A DNA stretch of 64,000 nucleotides from CALMFG01 sp963666035 (GCA_963666035.2 CAXXJI010000019.1:1-64000); one strand, 5' to 3'; shown: positions 1-8,855, counted from the first letter of the stretch. Numbers and translations: made by a program. Notes: generated from the sequence alone by a model not told the origin.

Positions 1-427
1 GTGGAAGGCAAGCTTTGGGGCGGCTGCATTGAAGTGCTGCATCAAACGCTCAACGGTACCCGCTATTGGCCGAGCCCGGAATTCTTCAACGGCAAAATTC
101 TGTTCCTCGAAACCAGCGAGGAAAAGCCCACGCCCATGCAGGTGGGTTATATGGTGAGAAACTTCGCCACACAAGGCATCCTTTCCCGCATCAGCGGACT
201 GCTTTTCGGCCGTCCCAAGGATTACACCCAAGAAGAAGAGCTGGAACTCACCGATATCATTTTGGATATCTTCCAAAAGGAGTTAAAACGCACGGATATC
301 CCTGTGGTTTTTCAATGTGGATTTCGGGCATACCGACCCCAAGCACATTCTGCCTCTGGGATGCCGTATGAAGATTAAACCCAAAGAAAAAAGGCTGACC
401 TTAATGGAAAGCCCTTTTGAAGACTAA
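1..427 (+). pseudogene. S66 family peptidase (LD-carboxypeptidase/MccF type), 3' part, frameshifted
   Basis: This is the C-terminal part of a serine peptidase of family S66, the family of LD-carboxypeptidase and the microcin C7 self-immunity protein MccF; the 5' end lies outside the window. The segment with LWGGC, then ILFLETSEE with the likely catalytic Glu, then a helical stretch, fits the family. The reading frame breaks in a run of five T at 308-312. Read with one T fewer, translation continues as VVFNVDFGHTDPKHILPLG, carrying the expected catalytic His, and ends in ESPFED with a TAA at 425-427. In the uncorrected frame the His is lost and the protein stops at 376-378. Because the shifted frame is intact to its own stop, this is either a sequence error in the T run or a very recent mutation. 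Family call is fairly sure; substrate is unknown. Confidence 0.75.
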
Positions 428-443
428 GAAATATATATAAATA

Positions 444-1622
444 TTATTTGGAAGCTTTCCGTTTTTTTACGGCGCCGCCGATGGCAAAAGGTATCCAGAG
501 CACCACATACACGATCACTGCCACAATCACCAATCCCACGATATAATAGGGCGAAGGGCCGAAGAATTTGACCAGAATGTCAATCAGCGAACCGCCCGTC
601 GGCGGGTAGGACAAAAACATATAGTTTCCGGGCTCATAAGGCGGCAGCAGAACAATCAACCGATCAATACCATAGATGATCGCCACAATTATCATGCTTA
701 AACCAATGGCTGTCGGCATCTTTTTTAAAGACGGTCTTAATCCATCCACAAATGCCGCCATCAGCACCCCGATGACAATCATACCGTGTTTGATAAAGAA
801 GTTGAAATAGTAGAGGCTTGGGAACACATACCCTCCCATCTCGGGCGTCAGCAGCGCCATGGTTGCGCCGCCAAGCCCCCAAATAAACATCAGGTTGAAC
901 AGATGCTCTCTGGCTTTACCCGCTTTCATAAATAGGAGCACAGGCAGCAGAAAGCCGGATATATCACACATATGAAAGATCAGGTCGTAGCTGGCTCGAA
1001 GCAAGCCTTTGCTCAGCATCCAGGACTTTAAGGATACATCGCATCCCATCACCAAAAGGCTGATAACAGCAAACATCACCATCCGACGCTTCTCCCTCGG
1101 CTTTTTTCGATACAGCCAAAGCATCAGGAAAAAGACAAGCACCAGCACGCCAAGCGGTATTAAATGCATCGGCGAAAACATCTTAAAGGTCGTGGCCAAA
1201 GCGCCTTTCTTGATGTCCACTGTCAGCGCGTTTAGGGTATAGGTTTTTCCGCTCGGAGTATATATCTTCACCCGAATATCCGCCGGTCCCTCACCTTGCA
1301 GTGTCACTTCATTCTTAAACGTCGAAAGCGTCAGCAGGGTTTTGCCTTCGTAGGTGATGGTTTCTCGCTGAATAGGAAATGTTTCGCCGAAAGGTTCAAA
1401 GACCAGTTCTGCTTTTTCTATCCCTTCTTTGGCATATACCGAGCCATTGACCATAAAGTCCTGCCCTATTTCGCTGTTTGCTACCGGGTAATAAACGGTC
1501 ACGCCGCGCTGAAAATTATTTTCGCCGTGCGGCCATACAACCGCCAACACACAAAGCACCACCATTGCAAAAATAAACAAAAAGTAAATCCATTTTGCCG
1601 CTGTCTTTTGACCGTTGTTCAT
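444..1622 (-). CDS. YwaF-like (TIGR02206) integral membrane protein with extracytoplasmic beta domain
   Basis: A 392-residue membrane protein. Residues about 8-30 form an N-terminal membrane segment, followed by about 115 residues rich in beta strands (Ig-like or carboxypeptidase-regulatory-like) that would lie outside the cell, then about seven membrane helices. The membrane part has the hallmarks of the YwaF/TMEM164-like family: an FHMCDISGFLLP segment, FIWGLGGATMALLTPE, FFIKHGMIVIG, and a late NYMFLSYPPTGG motif. The function of the family is not established. I chose the ATG at 1620-1622 because GGAGG lies at 1631-1635; the longer frame would begin at a TTG that overlaps this ribosome binding site. 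The fused N-terminal beta domain is not part of the standard YwaF, which is only the membrane part. Upstream it is divergent from arginase. Confidence 0.75.
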   Translation of the reverse strand: MNNGQKTAAKWIYFLFIFAMVVLCVLAVVWPHGENNFQRGVTVYYPVANSEIGQDFMVNGSVYAKEGIEKAELVFEPFGETFPIQRETITYEGKTLLTLSTFKNEVTLQGEGPADIRVKIYTPSGKTYTLNALTVDIKKGALATTFKMFSPMHLIPLGVLVLVFFLMLWLYRKKPREKRRMVMFAVISLLVMGCDVSLKSWMLSKGLLRASYDLIFHMCDISGFLLPVLLFMKAGKAREHLFNLMFIWGLGGATMALLTPEMGGYVFPSLYYFNFFIKHGMIVIGVLMAAFVDGLRPSLKKMPTAIGLSMIIVAIIYGIDRLIVLLPPYEPGNYMFLSYPPTGGSLIDILVKFFGPSPYYIVGLVIVAVIVYVVLWIPFAIGGAVKKRKASK

Positions 1623-1651
1623 CGGGTTTTCCTCCAAGCTATATTAATCCA

Positions 1652-1680
1652 ATTATACCAAAACACAAGCGGCTTCCCAA
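1652..1680 (-). promoter_or_regulatory. Sigma-A type promoter of the YwaF-like gene
   Basis: On the minus strand a TATAAT (1652-1657) is preceded by TGG, giving an extended -10. A TTGGGA lies at 1675-1680 with a 17-base spacer. The gene start at 1622 is about 30 bases downstream. Confidence 0.6.
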
Positions 1681-1766
1681 AGAGAAATTTGATATACTAA
1701 CGAATTTTTTATGATATGTTTTTGCTCCTATATGTCTCTCTGTAATGGCTTTCTGCTCCGCGGCTG

Positions 1767-1775
1767 TGATATAAT
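1767..1775 (+). promoter_or_regulatory. Extended -10 promoter of arginase gene
   Basis: TGATATAAT at 1767-1775 is a consensus extended -10 box. No good -35 is seen at the usual spacing, which extended -10 promoters tolerate. It lies just ahead of the AAAAGGAG ribosome binding site (about 1787-1794) of the TTG-initiated arginase gene. Confidence 0.55.
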
Positions 1776-1801
1776 ATAGACTCAAGAAAAGGAGATTCAT
1801 T

Positions 1802-2710
1802 TTGCGAAATTCAACCATTGATATCATCGGCGTTCCGATGGATTACGGCGGCAACCGGCGGGGCGTGGACATGGGCCCTTCGGCCATCCGATACAGCGGT
1901 CTTGAGACACAACTAAAAGCGCTCGGTCTCGCCGTTCGTGATTTTGGTGATATCCATATACCAGTCCCTGAAGCACAATTAGACCAGGAAAATAGCCGAT
2001 TAGGCCATGTGAAAACAGTGGCGCAGGCTAACGCAGATCTATTTCATCTCGCGGCGAAATCACATGCGGACGAGCATTTCCCGCTGATACTGGGCGGCGA
2101 TCATTCCATCGCAGTGGGGTCTGCTCTGGCTTCCGCCAGTCATTTTGCCGAAATCGGCATTATCTGGGTCGATGCTCACGGCGATTTCAATACCGCTGAA
2201 ACCACGCAGAGCGGCAACCTGCACGGCATGCCGCTGACTTCCATTACAGGCGTAGAGACCGGAACACTGGCGGCGGCTCTGCCCGAAGGCATACCGATCA
2301 TACGCCCTGAAAACACGGTCATCCTTGGTGCCCGGAGTCTGGATCCTGCCGAATCTGAGCTGTTAAAGCGCTCGGGTGTCACGGTTTTTTCTATGCAGGA
2401 TATCGACCATCAGGGGATGCAGAAAATCGTCAAACAGGCAATAAAGATTGCCGGTAAAAAAACGCGCGGTTTTCATGTCAGTTTCGACTTGGACGTGATC
2501 TCTCCCAAAGAAGCGCCCGGCGTGGGCACCCCCGTCAAGGGCGGCATCACCTACCGCGAGGCGCATTTATTGATGGAAATGCTGTATGCCAGCGACCGGA
2601 TGCTGAGTTTGGATGTGGTAGAACTAAACCCCATCACCGACCACAGCAACGTCACCGGCGAACTGGCGGTCAGCCTGATTCTTTCTGCCCTCGGCAAGAA
2701 CATCTATTAA
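1802..2710 (+). CDS. rocF: Arginase
   Basis: A 302-residue enzyme of the ureohydrolase family that would hydrolyse L-arginine to L-ornithine and urea in the cytoplasm. All three metal-binding signatures are visible: GGDHS at about residues 98-102, DAHGDFN at about 123-129, and SFDLDVISPKEAPGVGTP starting at about 227. The N-terminus (IIGVPMDYGGNRRGVDMGPSAIR) is arginase-like rather than agmatinase-like, and the length is normal for bacterial arginases. The start is a TTG, supported by AAAAGGAG eight bases upstream. The next gene, 53 bases downstream, is a likely ornithine cyclodeaminase, which supports an arginine to ornithine to proline route. No ornithine aminotransferase gene is nearby. 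An agmatinase or formiminoglutamase cannot be fully excluded from sequence alone. Confidence 0.9.
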   Translation: MRNSTIDIIGVPMDYGGNRRGVDMGPSAIRYSGLETQLKALGLAVRDFGDIHIPVPEAQLDQENSRLGHVKTVAQANADLFHLAAKSHADEHFPLILGGDHSIAVGSALASASHFAEIGIIWVDAHGDFNTAETTQSGNLHGMPLTSITGVETGTLAAALPEGIPIIRPENTVILGARSLDPAESELLKRSGVTVFSMQDIDHQGMQKIVKQAIKIAGKKTRGFHVSFDLDVISPKEAPGVGTPVKGGITYREAHLLMEMLYASDRMLSLDVVELNPITDHSNVTGELAVSLILSALGKNIY

Positions 2711-2763
2711 AGAAGTTAAGTAAGCCGCAATAAAATCATACTTTACACTAATGAGGTAAAACC

Positions 2764-3849
2764 ATGTATTCACCCAAGCCCTATCAGGCACCCGATTTTT
2801 CGAAAGAACCTTTTGTCTCCGCACCGCATGCTGTTTTAGTTCCTGCACCGGACAGCGGCATTCTGCCCGATGATTTTCATGCCACCAGCATCTTTCCGGA
2901 ATATATCAAAATCGATGGACAGTGGCGGCTGATTAAAGCGTCCCGTATGGACTGCGCGGTGGTTGTCCGGGACGGCGAGCCTTTTGCCGTGGAAGCCAGA
3001 AACGTCAAAAAAAACGATCTTGTCGTGCTCGGCCGCAAGGATAACGGCAGTCTTGGCATCTACCTGCACGCCACCGGTTTTATGACCTCGGTGAAGGATA
3101 AAGAAGAGTTCGCGTTCCGAACCTCCCGTACTCGCGAAACATCCTACTCTATGGATTATGATTCGCTGTATGACCTTTTAAGGTATGAGCGGGACAACGG
3201 CTATATCGTCTGGGTGCTGGGCCCTGCCGTGGCTTTCGATTACGATTCCAGACGCGCCATGCAGCTTCTCATCGAAAACGGATATGTCCAGCATATCTTT
3301 GCAGGCAACGCTTTGGCCACGCACGACTTGGAAGCCAGCTATTTAAAGACCGCTCTGGGGCAGGATATCTACACACAGGAAAGCATCCCTAACGGGCATT
3401 ACCACCACCTGCAGACCATCAACGATGTCCGTGCCTGCGGCAGCATCAAAAAATTCATCCAAGAGAAAAACATACAGGAAGGCATTATGTATGCGATGGA
3501 GAAAAACGAAATCGGATATGTCCTAGCGGGCTCTATCCGGGACGACGGGCCGCTTCCCGAAGTGACGGGGGACGTTTATGAGTGCCAGAGACGTATGCGC
3601 GCCGTTGTTTCGGGTGCCACCACCGTTATCGGCCTTGCCACCCAGCTGCACACCATTGCCACCGGCAACATGACCCCTTCTTATGTCAGCAAGGATGATG
3701 TCATCCGTCCTGTCAATTTCTATACCGTGGATATCACCGAATTTGCCGTTAATAAGCTGCGCGACCGCGGATCATTGGCGGTCAAATCCATTGTCACCAA
3801 TGTGCAGGACTTTTTGGTACATCTAAAGCATGGTCTCACCTTAGAGTAG
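2764..3849 (+). CDS. TIGR00300-type (LOR/SDH) ornithine cyclodeaminase
   Basis: A 361-residue protein of the TIGR00300 family, related to the archaeal ornithine cyclodeaminase and to the C-terminal part of the ArgZ/AgrE arginine dihydrolases. Family hallmarks are AGNALATHDLEASYL in a Rossmann-like half, the GHYHHLQTINDVRACGSI segment, and LAGSIRDDGPLPEVTGD. The N-terminal part has the LOR/SDH-type beta domain; the guanidine-hydrolysing domain of ArgZ is absent. The predicted reaction is NAD-dependent conversion of ornithine to proline and ammonia. Lying directly behind arginase, it would complete arginine breakdown to proline in two steps. The ATG at 2764 follows a weak purine-rich stretch (TGAGGTAAAACC), so the ribosome binding site is moderate. 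It is unrelated to the classical mu-crystallin-like ornithine cyclodeaminase. Family is sure; the exact activity is inferred. Confidence 0.8.
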   Translation: MYSPKPYQAPDFSKEPFVSAPHAVLVPAPDSGILPDDFHATSIFPEYIKIDGQWRLIKASRMDCAVVVRDGEPFAVEARNVKKNDLVVLGRKDNGSLGIYLHATGFMTSVKDKEEFAFRTSRTRETSYSMDYDSLYDLLRYERDNGYIVWVLGPAVAFDYDSRRAMQLLIENGYVQHIFAGNALATHDLEASYLKTALGQDIYTQESIPNGHYHHLQTINDVRACGSIKKFIQEKNIQEGIMYAMEKNEIGYVLAGSIRDDGPLPEVTGDVYECQRRMRAVVSGATTVIGLATQLHTIATGNMTPSYVSKDDVIRPVNFYTVDITEFAVNKLRDRGSLAVKSIVTNVQDFLVHLKHGLTLE

Positions 3850-3866
3850 ACAAAAAAACTCTATTC

Positions 3867-3896
3867 AACGTCGTACGAAAACTGCGGCGTTTTTTT
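3867..3896 (+). terminator. Rho-independent terminator of arginase operon
   Basis: AACGTCGT (3867-3874) can pair with GCGGCGTT (3884-3891), using two G-U pairs across a nine-base loop, and is followed by a run of seven T ending at 3896. It lies 17 bases after the ornithine cyclodeaminase stop and just before the convergent gene's stop at 3899. Confidence 0.6.
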
Positions 3897-3898
3897 AT

Positions 3899-4270
3899 TT
3901 AGTAGATGCCAAAGCCCATGGTGGTCATCTGGCTGTTGGCCGACTGGCTGGCGTCCAGACGCGTATACTGCACCACACAGGGCACCGAACAAGTGATAAC
4001 CGCGGCATACGCCACCCCGCGCGGAATATTTTTTCCTTCGCCATCCAGCATGGTATCCATGCGAATATGTTTGGTGCGCCGTGCTTCGCATTCCGCCGCC
4101 AACACAATCGGATCACGGTTTTCAAAGAAAAGCTCAATATCCAGTTCGCAGTCGGTTTCGGATGCGTTGAGCACACAGATTTCCTCGTGGCTGACGTATA
4201 CGCCCGGCGCCGAACTCTTTGGCCAGAACATATCGGGTATCACCCATGTCGTTCTTCCTATCGCTTCCAT
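3899..4270 (-). CDS. Sensory rhodopsin transducer-like protein (ASRT family, PF07100)
   Basis: A 123-residue soluble beta-rich protein resembling the Anabaena sensory rhodopsin transducer. Family features are IGRTTWVIPDMFWP near the start, SHEEICVLNASE, ELFFENRDPI, the ARRTKHIRMD strand, IPRGVAYAAVI, and VVQYTRLDASQS near the end. In Anabaena the homologue is a tetrameric cytoplasmic protein that binds the photoreceptor; related proteins occur widely in bacteria without rhodopsin, where a carbohydrate- or ligand-binding role is suspected. No rhodopsin gene is in this window. The ATG at 4268-4270 is chosen because GGA lies about ten bases upstream and the homologous region begins there; the open frame extends 16 codons further upstream without support. 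It is a single gene, convergent with the arginine operon and divergent from glgB. Confidence 0.8.
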   Translation of the reverse strand: MEAIGRTTWVIPDMFWPKSSAPGVYVSHEEICVLNASETDCELDIELFFENRDPIVLAAECEARRTKHIRMDTMLDGEGKNIPRGVAYAAVITCSVPCVVQYTRLDASQSANSQMTTMGFGIY

Positions 4271-4329
4271 CAGCACCCCATCCTTTCTTTTTAAAAATTG
4301 GAATAATTGATAAATCATGACTTGTCTCT

Positions 4330-4359
4330 ATCATAATATATCCCACTGCCGGTTGGCAA
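4330..4359 (-). promoter_or_regulatory. Putative promoter of ASRT-like gene
   Basis: On the minus strand, TTGCCA (4354-4359) and TATGAT (4330-4335) are separated by 18 bases, about 60 bases upstream of the ATG at 4270. Confidence 0.4.
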
Positions 4360-4466
4360 CCCAAGATATCTTTGCTTGTGCTGATTCCAACATTTCTTTT
4401 TGGCTTTATCATGCTGTAAAATAATTATTAAATCCCCGTAAATTCACAAAATATTCATCCTTAGGT

Positions 4467-4495
4467 TTGGAATCGAATTGCCGCCATGCTATAAT
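4467..4495 (+). promoter_or_regulatory. Promoter of glycogen operon
   Basis: TTGGAA (4467-4472), a 17-base spacer and TATAAT (4490-4495) preceded by TGC (an extended -10) lie 34 bases ahead of glgB. No other promoter of comparable quality was seen in the short gaps down to glgA, so one transcript over 8 kb is likely. Confidence 0.65.
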
Positions 4496-4528
4496 ATATT
4501 AATCAACCAAAAGTGGGTGCGATAAGTC

Positions 4529-6397
4529 ATGGTTAACATCTCTGAACTGCTCTATTTATATAAACAAGGGAGCGAGTTTAACGCTTATTCCCATTTTGGC
4601 GCGCACCCAGCGAAGCAGGAAGGCAAAGACGGGGTGCTTTTCAGCGTGTACGCTCCCGGCGCCAAACGCGTCTGCCTCATCGGCGATTTTAATGGCTGGG
4701 ACGAAGAAAACACCATGACCTGCGATCAGGGTATCTGGCATCAGTTCTCTGTCGACGCAAAGACCGGGCAGTTGTATAAGTTCCTCATCGAAGGTAAAGA
4801 CGGTTCCCGTGTGTTCCATTCCGACCCTTATGGTTTTTCCGCCGAACTGCGGCCGCATTCGGCCAACTACATCTGTGATCCGTTTATTTATCCTTTCACC
4901 GATCAAAGCTGGATGGCCGCCCGTGAAACAACCAATTCGCACGAAGCGCCGATGAATATCTACGAAGTCCAGCTGTGTTCGTGGGACACGGCTTTGACCG
5001 ACGACGGACCCATGGACTTACGCGCCACAGCCGATAAGCTGGTTGAATACTGTCTTTCCATGCACTACACACATATCGAACTGATGCCGATCACCGAATA
5101 TCCACTGGACGATTCCTGGGGCTATCAGACCATCGGCTATTTTTGTCTTTCAGGCCGGTACGGCAAGCCGGACGACATGCAGCACCTTGTCAACCTCTGC
5201 CACCAAAAAGGTATAGGCGTGATTCTGGACTGGGTGCCTGGGCACTTCTGCCCAGACGAACACGGACTCGCCAATTTTGACGGCACCCCGCTCTACGGCG
5301 AATTTCTTCACCCGCACTGGGGCACCTATAAGTTCAAATTTGATGATAGGGCGGTTTGGTCCTTCCTGCTTTCTTCGGCGGTTTTCTGGGCTAAAGTCTA
5401 CCATATCGACGGCATCCGTGTGGATGCGGTCAGCAGTATGCTGTATTTAAACTATGGATTGGACACCAAGCATATTAGAAACCATCACGGCGGTGAGGAC
5501 GACCTTTCAGCCAAAGCTTTCTTACAAAAATTCAACGACGTGATGCACGAAAACTTCCCCGGCTTTTTGACTTTTGCCGAGGAAGCCACATCCTATCAGG
5601 GCGTCACCGCACCTACGTCCATTCAGGGCTTAGGTTTCGACTACAAATGGAATATGGGCTGGATGAACGACACGCTGGATTATTTTGAAGTAGATTATGA
5701 TTATCGGAGGGAAAACCACGGCAAAATCACCTTCGGATCGGTCTATATGCGAGACGAAAACTTTGTCCTGCCCTTCTCGCACGACGAAGTGGTGCACGGC
5801 AAAAAGCAGATGCTGGACAAAATGCCCGGCGAGTATTGGCGAAAATTCGCCTGCCTTCGCACACTGATGGCTTATCAGATGACCTATCCCGGGAAAAAGC
5901 TTAACTTTATGGGCATCGATTTTGCACAAATTATGGAATGGCGGTTTTATGAACCCTTAGAGTGGTTTATGTTAAAGTACCCCATTCACGACAGCTTTCA
6001 CGAATATGTGCGGATGCTGAACAAAACGTATCTGGATGAACCCGCGCTGTTTGAGATGGATAACGATACCTTTGGCTTTGAATGGATTGACGGAGACAAC
6101 CGCGATCAGGAAGTTTTTTCCTATCTTCGCCGAGCACATGACGGCAGTGAAATCATCGTTATCCTTAATATGTCCATCTATGAGTACTCCGGCTTTCGTT
6201 TGGGTGTGCAAAACCCCGGCGTCTACACCGAGCTTTTTTCCTCCAATATAGAGCGCTACGATGGTACCGGCACACATAATGAAAACCCAATACAAACCGA
6301 AAATATAGGCTGCCACCGGCGGGCACAGTCAGTGGTTATCACCGTTCCTCCGCTTTCGGCCACAGCCTTTAAAAGAATATCCGACTCTGCATTGTAA
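4529..6397 (+). CDS. glgB: 1,4-alpha-glucan branching enzyme
   Basis: A 622-residue GH13 branching enzyme that makes alpha-1,6 branches in glycogen. The N-terminal carbohydrate module (CBM48) spans about residues 20-115 (FSVYAPGAKRVCLIGDFNGW). The catalytic barrel has region I DWVPGHFCPDEHGL, region II GIRVDAVSSMLY with the nucleophile Asp near residue 300, region III TFAEEATS with the acid Glu near 350, and region IV FSHDEVVHGKKQM with the second Asp near 416. A C-terminal all-beta domain follows. The length is typical of the short form that lacks the extra N-terminal domain. It is first in the operon and is separated from glgP by 13 bases. The ribosome binding site ahead of the ATG at 4529 is weak. 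Confidence 0.95.
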   Translation: MVNISELLYLYKQGSEFNAYSHFGAHPAKQEGKDGVLFSVYAPGAKRVCLIGDFNGWDEENTMTCDQGIWHQFSVDAKTGQLYKFLIEGKDGSRVFHSDPYGFSAELRPHSANYICDPFIYPFTDQSWMAARETTNSHEAPMNIYEVQLCSWDTALTDDGPMDLRATADKLVEYCLSMHYTHIELMPITEYPLDDSWGYQTIGYFCLSGRYGKPDDMQHLVNLCHQKGIGVILDWVPGHFCPDEHGLANFDGTPLYGEFLHPHWGTYKFKFDDRAVWSFLLSSAVFWAKVYHIDGIRVDAVSSMLYLNYGLDTKHIRNHHGGEDDLSAKAFLQKFNDVMHENFPGFLTFAEEATSYQGVTAPTSIQGLGFDYKWNMGWMNDTLDYFEVDYDYRRENHGKITFGSVYMRDENFVLPFSHDEVVHGKKQMLDKMPGEYWRKFACLRTLMAYQMTYPGKKLNFMGIDFAQIMEWRFYEPLEWFMLKYPIHDSFHEYVRMLNKTYLDEPALFEMDNDTFGFEWIDGDNRDQEVFSYLRRAHDGSEIIVILNMSIYEYSGFRLGVQNPGVYTELFSSNIERYDGTGTHNENPIQTENIGCHRRAQSVVITVPPLSATAFKRISDSAL

Positions 6398-6410
6398 GGA
6401 GGCATAAAAA

Positions 6411-8816
6411 ATGTACAAAAACGTTAAAGAATTTGAAAAGCGATATGAAGAGCTGTGCAACGAGCATTTTGCCGACAGTCCGGACGTATTAAAACCGCTG
6501 GAGCAATATTTGTCTTTGGCAACGCTACTTAGTGAAGAGATCCGCAGTCTGTGGGCCAAATCGCGCGATATACACAGAAACGATAAAAAAATCTACTATT
6601 TTTCATCCGAATTTTTAATCGGGCACCTCTTAATTCAAAACATCAAGGCTTTGCAGGCCACCGATCTGGTACGTGAGGGGCTTTCTCATTTTGGCATTTC
6701 ACTGGACGAGCTGCTAGCTATGGAAAAAGACGCGGGGCTTGGCAACGGCGGGCTCGGCCGTCTGGCCGCCTGCTTTATGGATTCCATGACCCATCTCGGC
6801 ATCGCCGGACGGGGCAATTCCATCCGCTACCGTCACGGGTTCTTTCGGCAGGCGATTGAGAACTATGAGCAAGTGGAGTACGCCGAAGACTGGCTGGAGA
6901 ACGGCTATCCTTGGGAGACCAAGCGCCCTGGACGCGCACAGGTAGTGCGTTTTGGCGGCAACGTGACGGTGGATTACGCCACCGACAAGATGATCTTCAC
7001 ACATGAAAACTATTGGGCGGTCAAAGCCGTGCCTTACGAGATTTCCATCATCGCCAACGACAGCAAGCATCATGTCAATTCATTGCGTCTTTGGGATGCT
7101 CAGGCGCTGAAAGGCTTCGATTTCCACACCTACGATCAAGGCGACTACCACGGCGCCATCGCCAAAAAAATCGAGGCTGAGAACCTAACACAGATTTTGT
7201 ACCCCAACGACCATGCTCCCGAAGGAAAGAAGCTTCGGCTGATGCAGGAGTATTTCTTTGTCAGTGCCGGTATTATGGCCATTGTCGAGGAATACCAGCA
7301 CCACTACGGCAGTATTGAAGGGATTGAAGATAAAATCGCAATCCATATCAACGATACCCATCCGGCGCTTTGCATCCCCGAACTGATGCGGGTGTTTATG
7401 GATGAGTACGACTTACGTTGGAGTACAGCCTGGGAGAAAACCATTAAGATGGTCTCCTACACCAATCACACCATTCTGCCCGAGGCACTGGAAACCTGGT
7501 CAGTCGATTTGATGCGCGAAGTACAGCCCCGAATTTTTATGATTATCGAAGAAATTAATCGCCGATTTGTGGACGGTTTGATGGATGACCCCGGTTTCGA
7601 TAACGCGCATATCCACGATGTCTCAATCATTCGTGACGGATGGGTGCATATGGCCGGTCTTTCGGTTTTGGGCTCCCATTCTGTCAACGGCGTGGCCGAA
7701 CTGCACTCCGAGATTATTAAACAGAGCATCTTAAAGCCATACTATGATCTTTTCCCTGAGCGGTTCAATAACAAAACCAACGGCATCTCGCATCGTGTTT
7801 TTCTGCAGAACGCCAATGAAGAGTTAAGCGAACTGATCTCGGATACCATTGGAGATGGATGGAAAGAAGATACCGGTGAGCTTTCGAAACTACTGAAATA
7901 CAAAGACGATGCCAAATTCGTCAGCCGATTTAAGGAGATTAAACTGAAACGCAAAATCATTCTGGCTGATATCATCAAAAAGCAAACCGGCTATGAAGTG
8001 GACCCGACCTCGATTTTCGACATTCAGGTCAAGCGCATCCACGCTTACAAGCGTCAGCTTCTAAATATCCTCGGCATCATGTGGCGCGCCAAACAGGACA
8101 AGAATTATTTAGATCAGATGCATCCGCATACGTTTATTTTTGCGGGTAAAGCCGCTCCGGCCTACGCCTACGCCAAGTCCATCATTCGCCTCACCTGCCG
8201 TCTGGCCGAGCGCATCAACTGCGATCCGATTTTAAGCCAAAAGATGCGGGTCATCTTCCTGCCGAACTTCAATGTGTCACTGGCTTCCTACATCTATCCG
8301 GCTGCCGATATCAGTCAGCAGATTTCCACCGCAGGCATGGAGGCTTCGGGCACGGGTAATATGAAATTTATGATGAACGGCGCGGTGACTTTAGGTACGC
8401 TGGACGGCGCCAATGTGGAAATCGGTGAACTCGTCGGAGAAGACAATATCGTCATCTTCGGCTTGGATGTAGACGGCGTCAATCAGACCCGTGCGCATGG
8501 ATATAACCCCATGGATATGCTGTCGGACAGTCAGCTGCGTGAGACCGTCAATATGCTGCAGTCCGGTTTTTTCAAAGGCGATATGCGGCAGTTTACCGAC
8601 ATCAAGCAGTCTTTAACCGACCACGGCGACTACTTTTTGGTGCTGAAAGATTTTAAAGCTTACATTGATGCCTGCCTGAAGTGCGAGCGGCTCTACACCG
8701 ATGACGATACCTTTGCCAAGATGCAGATTCATAATATCGCCATGAGCGGGCATTTTTCATCCGATCGCACCATCCGAGAATATGCCAAGGAGATTTGGGA
8801 TATTCCGACGAAATAA
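6411..8816 (+). CDS. glgP: Glycogen phosphorylase
   Basis: An 801-residue GT35 phosphorylase that releases glucose 1-phosphate from glycogen with pyridoxal phosphate. The pyridoxal-phosphate Lys sits in EASGTGNMKFMMNGA near residue 651, followed by LGTLDGANVEI. Other family blocks are YFSSEFLIGHLL near the start, LGNGGLGRLAACFMDS, and IHINDTHPAL. The length is usual for the bacterial short enzyme. AAGGAGG lies nine bases ahead of the ATG. Degradation and synthesis genes are in one operon, as is common in Bacillota; the product glucose 1-phosphate feeds back through GlgC or to phosphoglucomutase. Confidence 0.96.
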   Translation: MYKNVKEFEKRYEELCNEHFADSPDVLKPLEQYLSLATLLSEEIRSLWAKSRDIHRNDKKIYYFSSEFLIGHLLIQNIKALQATDLVREGLSHFGISLDELLAMEKDAGLGNGGLGRLAACFMDSMTHLGIAGRGNSIRYRHGFFRQAIENYEQVEYAEDWLENGYPWETKRPGRAQVVRFGGNVTVDYATDKMIFTHENYWAVKAVPYEISIIANDSKHHVNSLRLWDAQALKGFDFHTYDQGDYHGAIAKKIEAENLTQILYPNDHAPEGKKLRLMQEYFFVSAGIMAIVEEYQHHYGSIEGIEDKIAIHINDTHPALCIPELMRVFMDEYDLRWSTAWEKTIKMVSYTNHTILPEALETWSVDLMREVQPRIFMIIEEINRRFVDGLMDDPGFDNAHIHDVSIIRDGWVHMAGLSVLGSHSVNGVAELHSEIIKQSILKPYYDLFPERFNNKTNGISHRVFLQNANEELSELISDTIGDGWKEDTGELSKLLKYKDDAKFVSRFKEIKLKRKIILADIIKKQTGYEVDPTSIFDIQVKRIHAYKRQLLNILGIMWRAKQDKNYLDQMHPHTFIFAGKAAPAYAYAKSIIRLTCRLAERINCDPILSQKMRVIFLPNFNVSLASYIYPAADISQQISTAGMEASGTGNMKFMMNGAVTLGTLDGANVEIGELVGEDNIVIFGLDVDGVNQTRAHGYNPMDMLSDSQLRETVNMLQSGFFKGDMRQFTDIKQSLTDHGDYFLVLKDFKAYIDACLKCERLYTDDDTFAKMQIHNIAMSGHFSSDRTIREYAKEIWDIPTK

Positions 8817-8855
8817 ATATATTAAAAAATCGAGTAAAGGAGGATTAAAAAAGCA

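Noticed and set aside
1639..1827. 62-codon open frame on the minus strand between the YwaF-like gene and arginase
   Set aside because: It covers both divergent promoters and has no supported start or homology.
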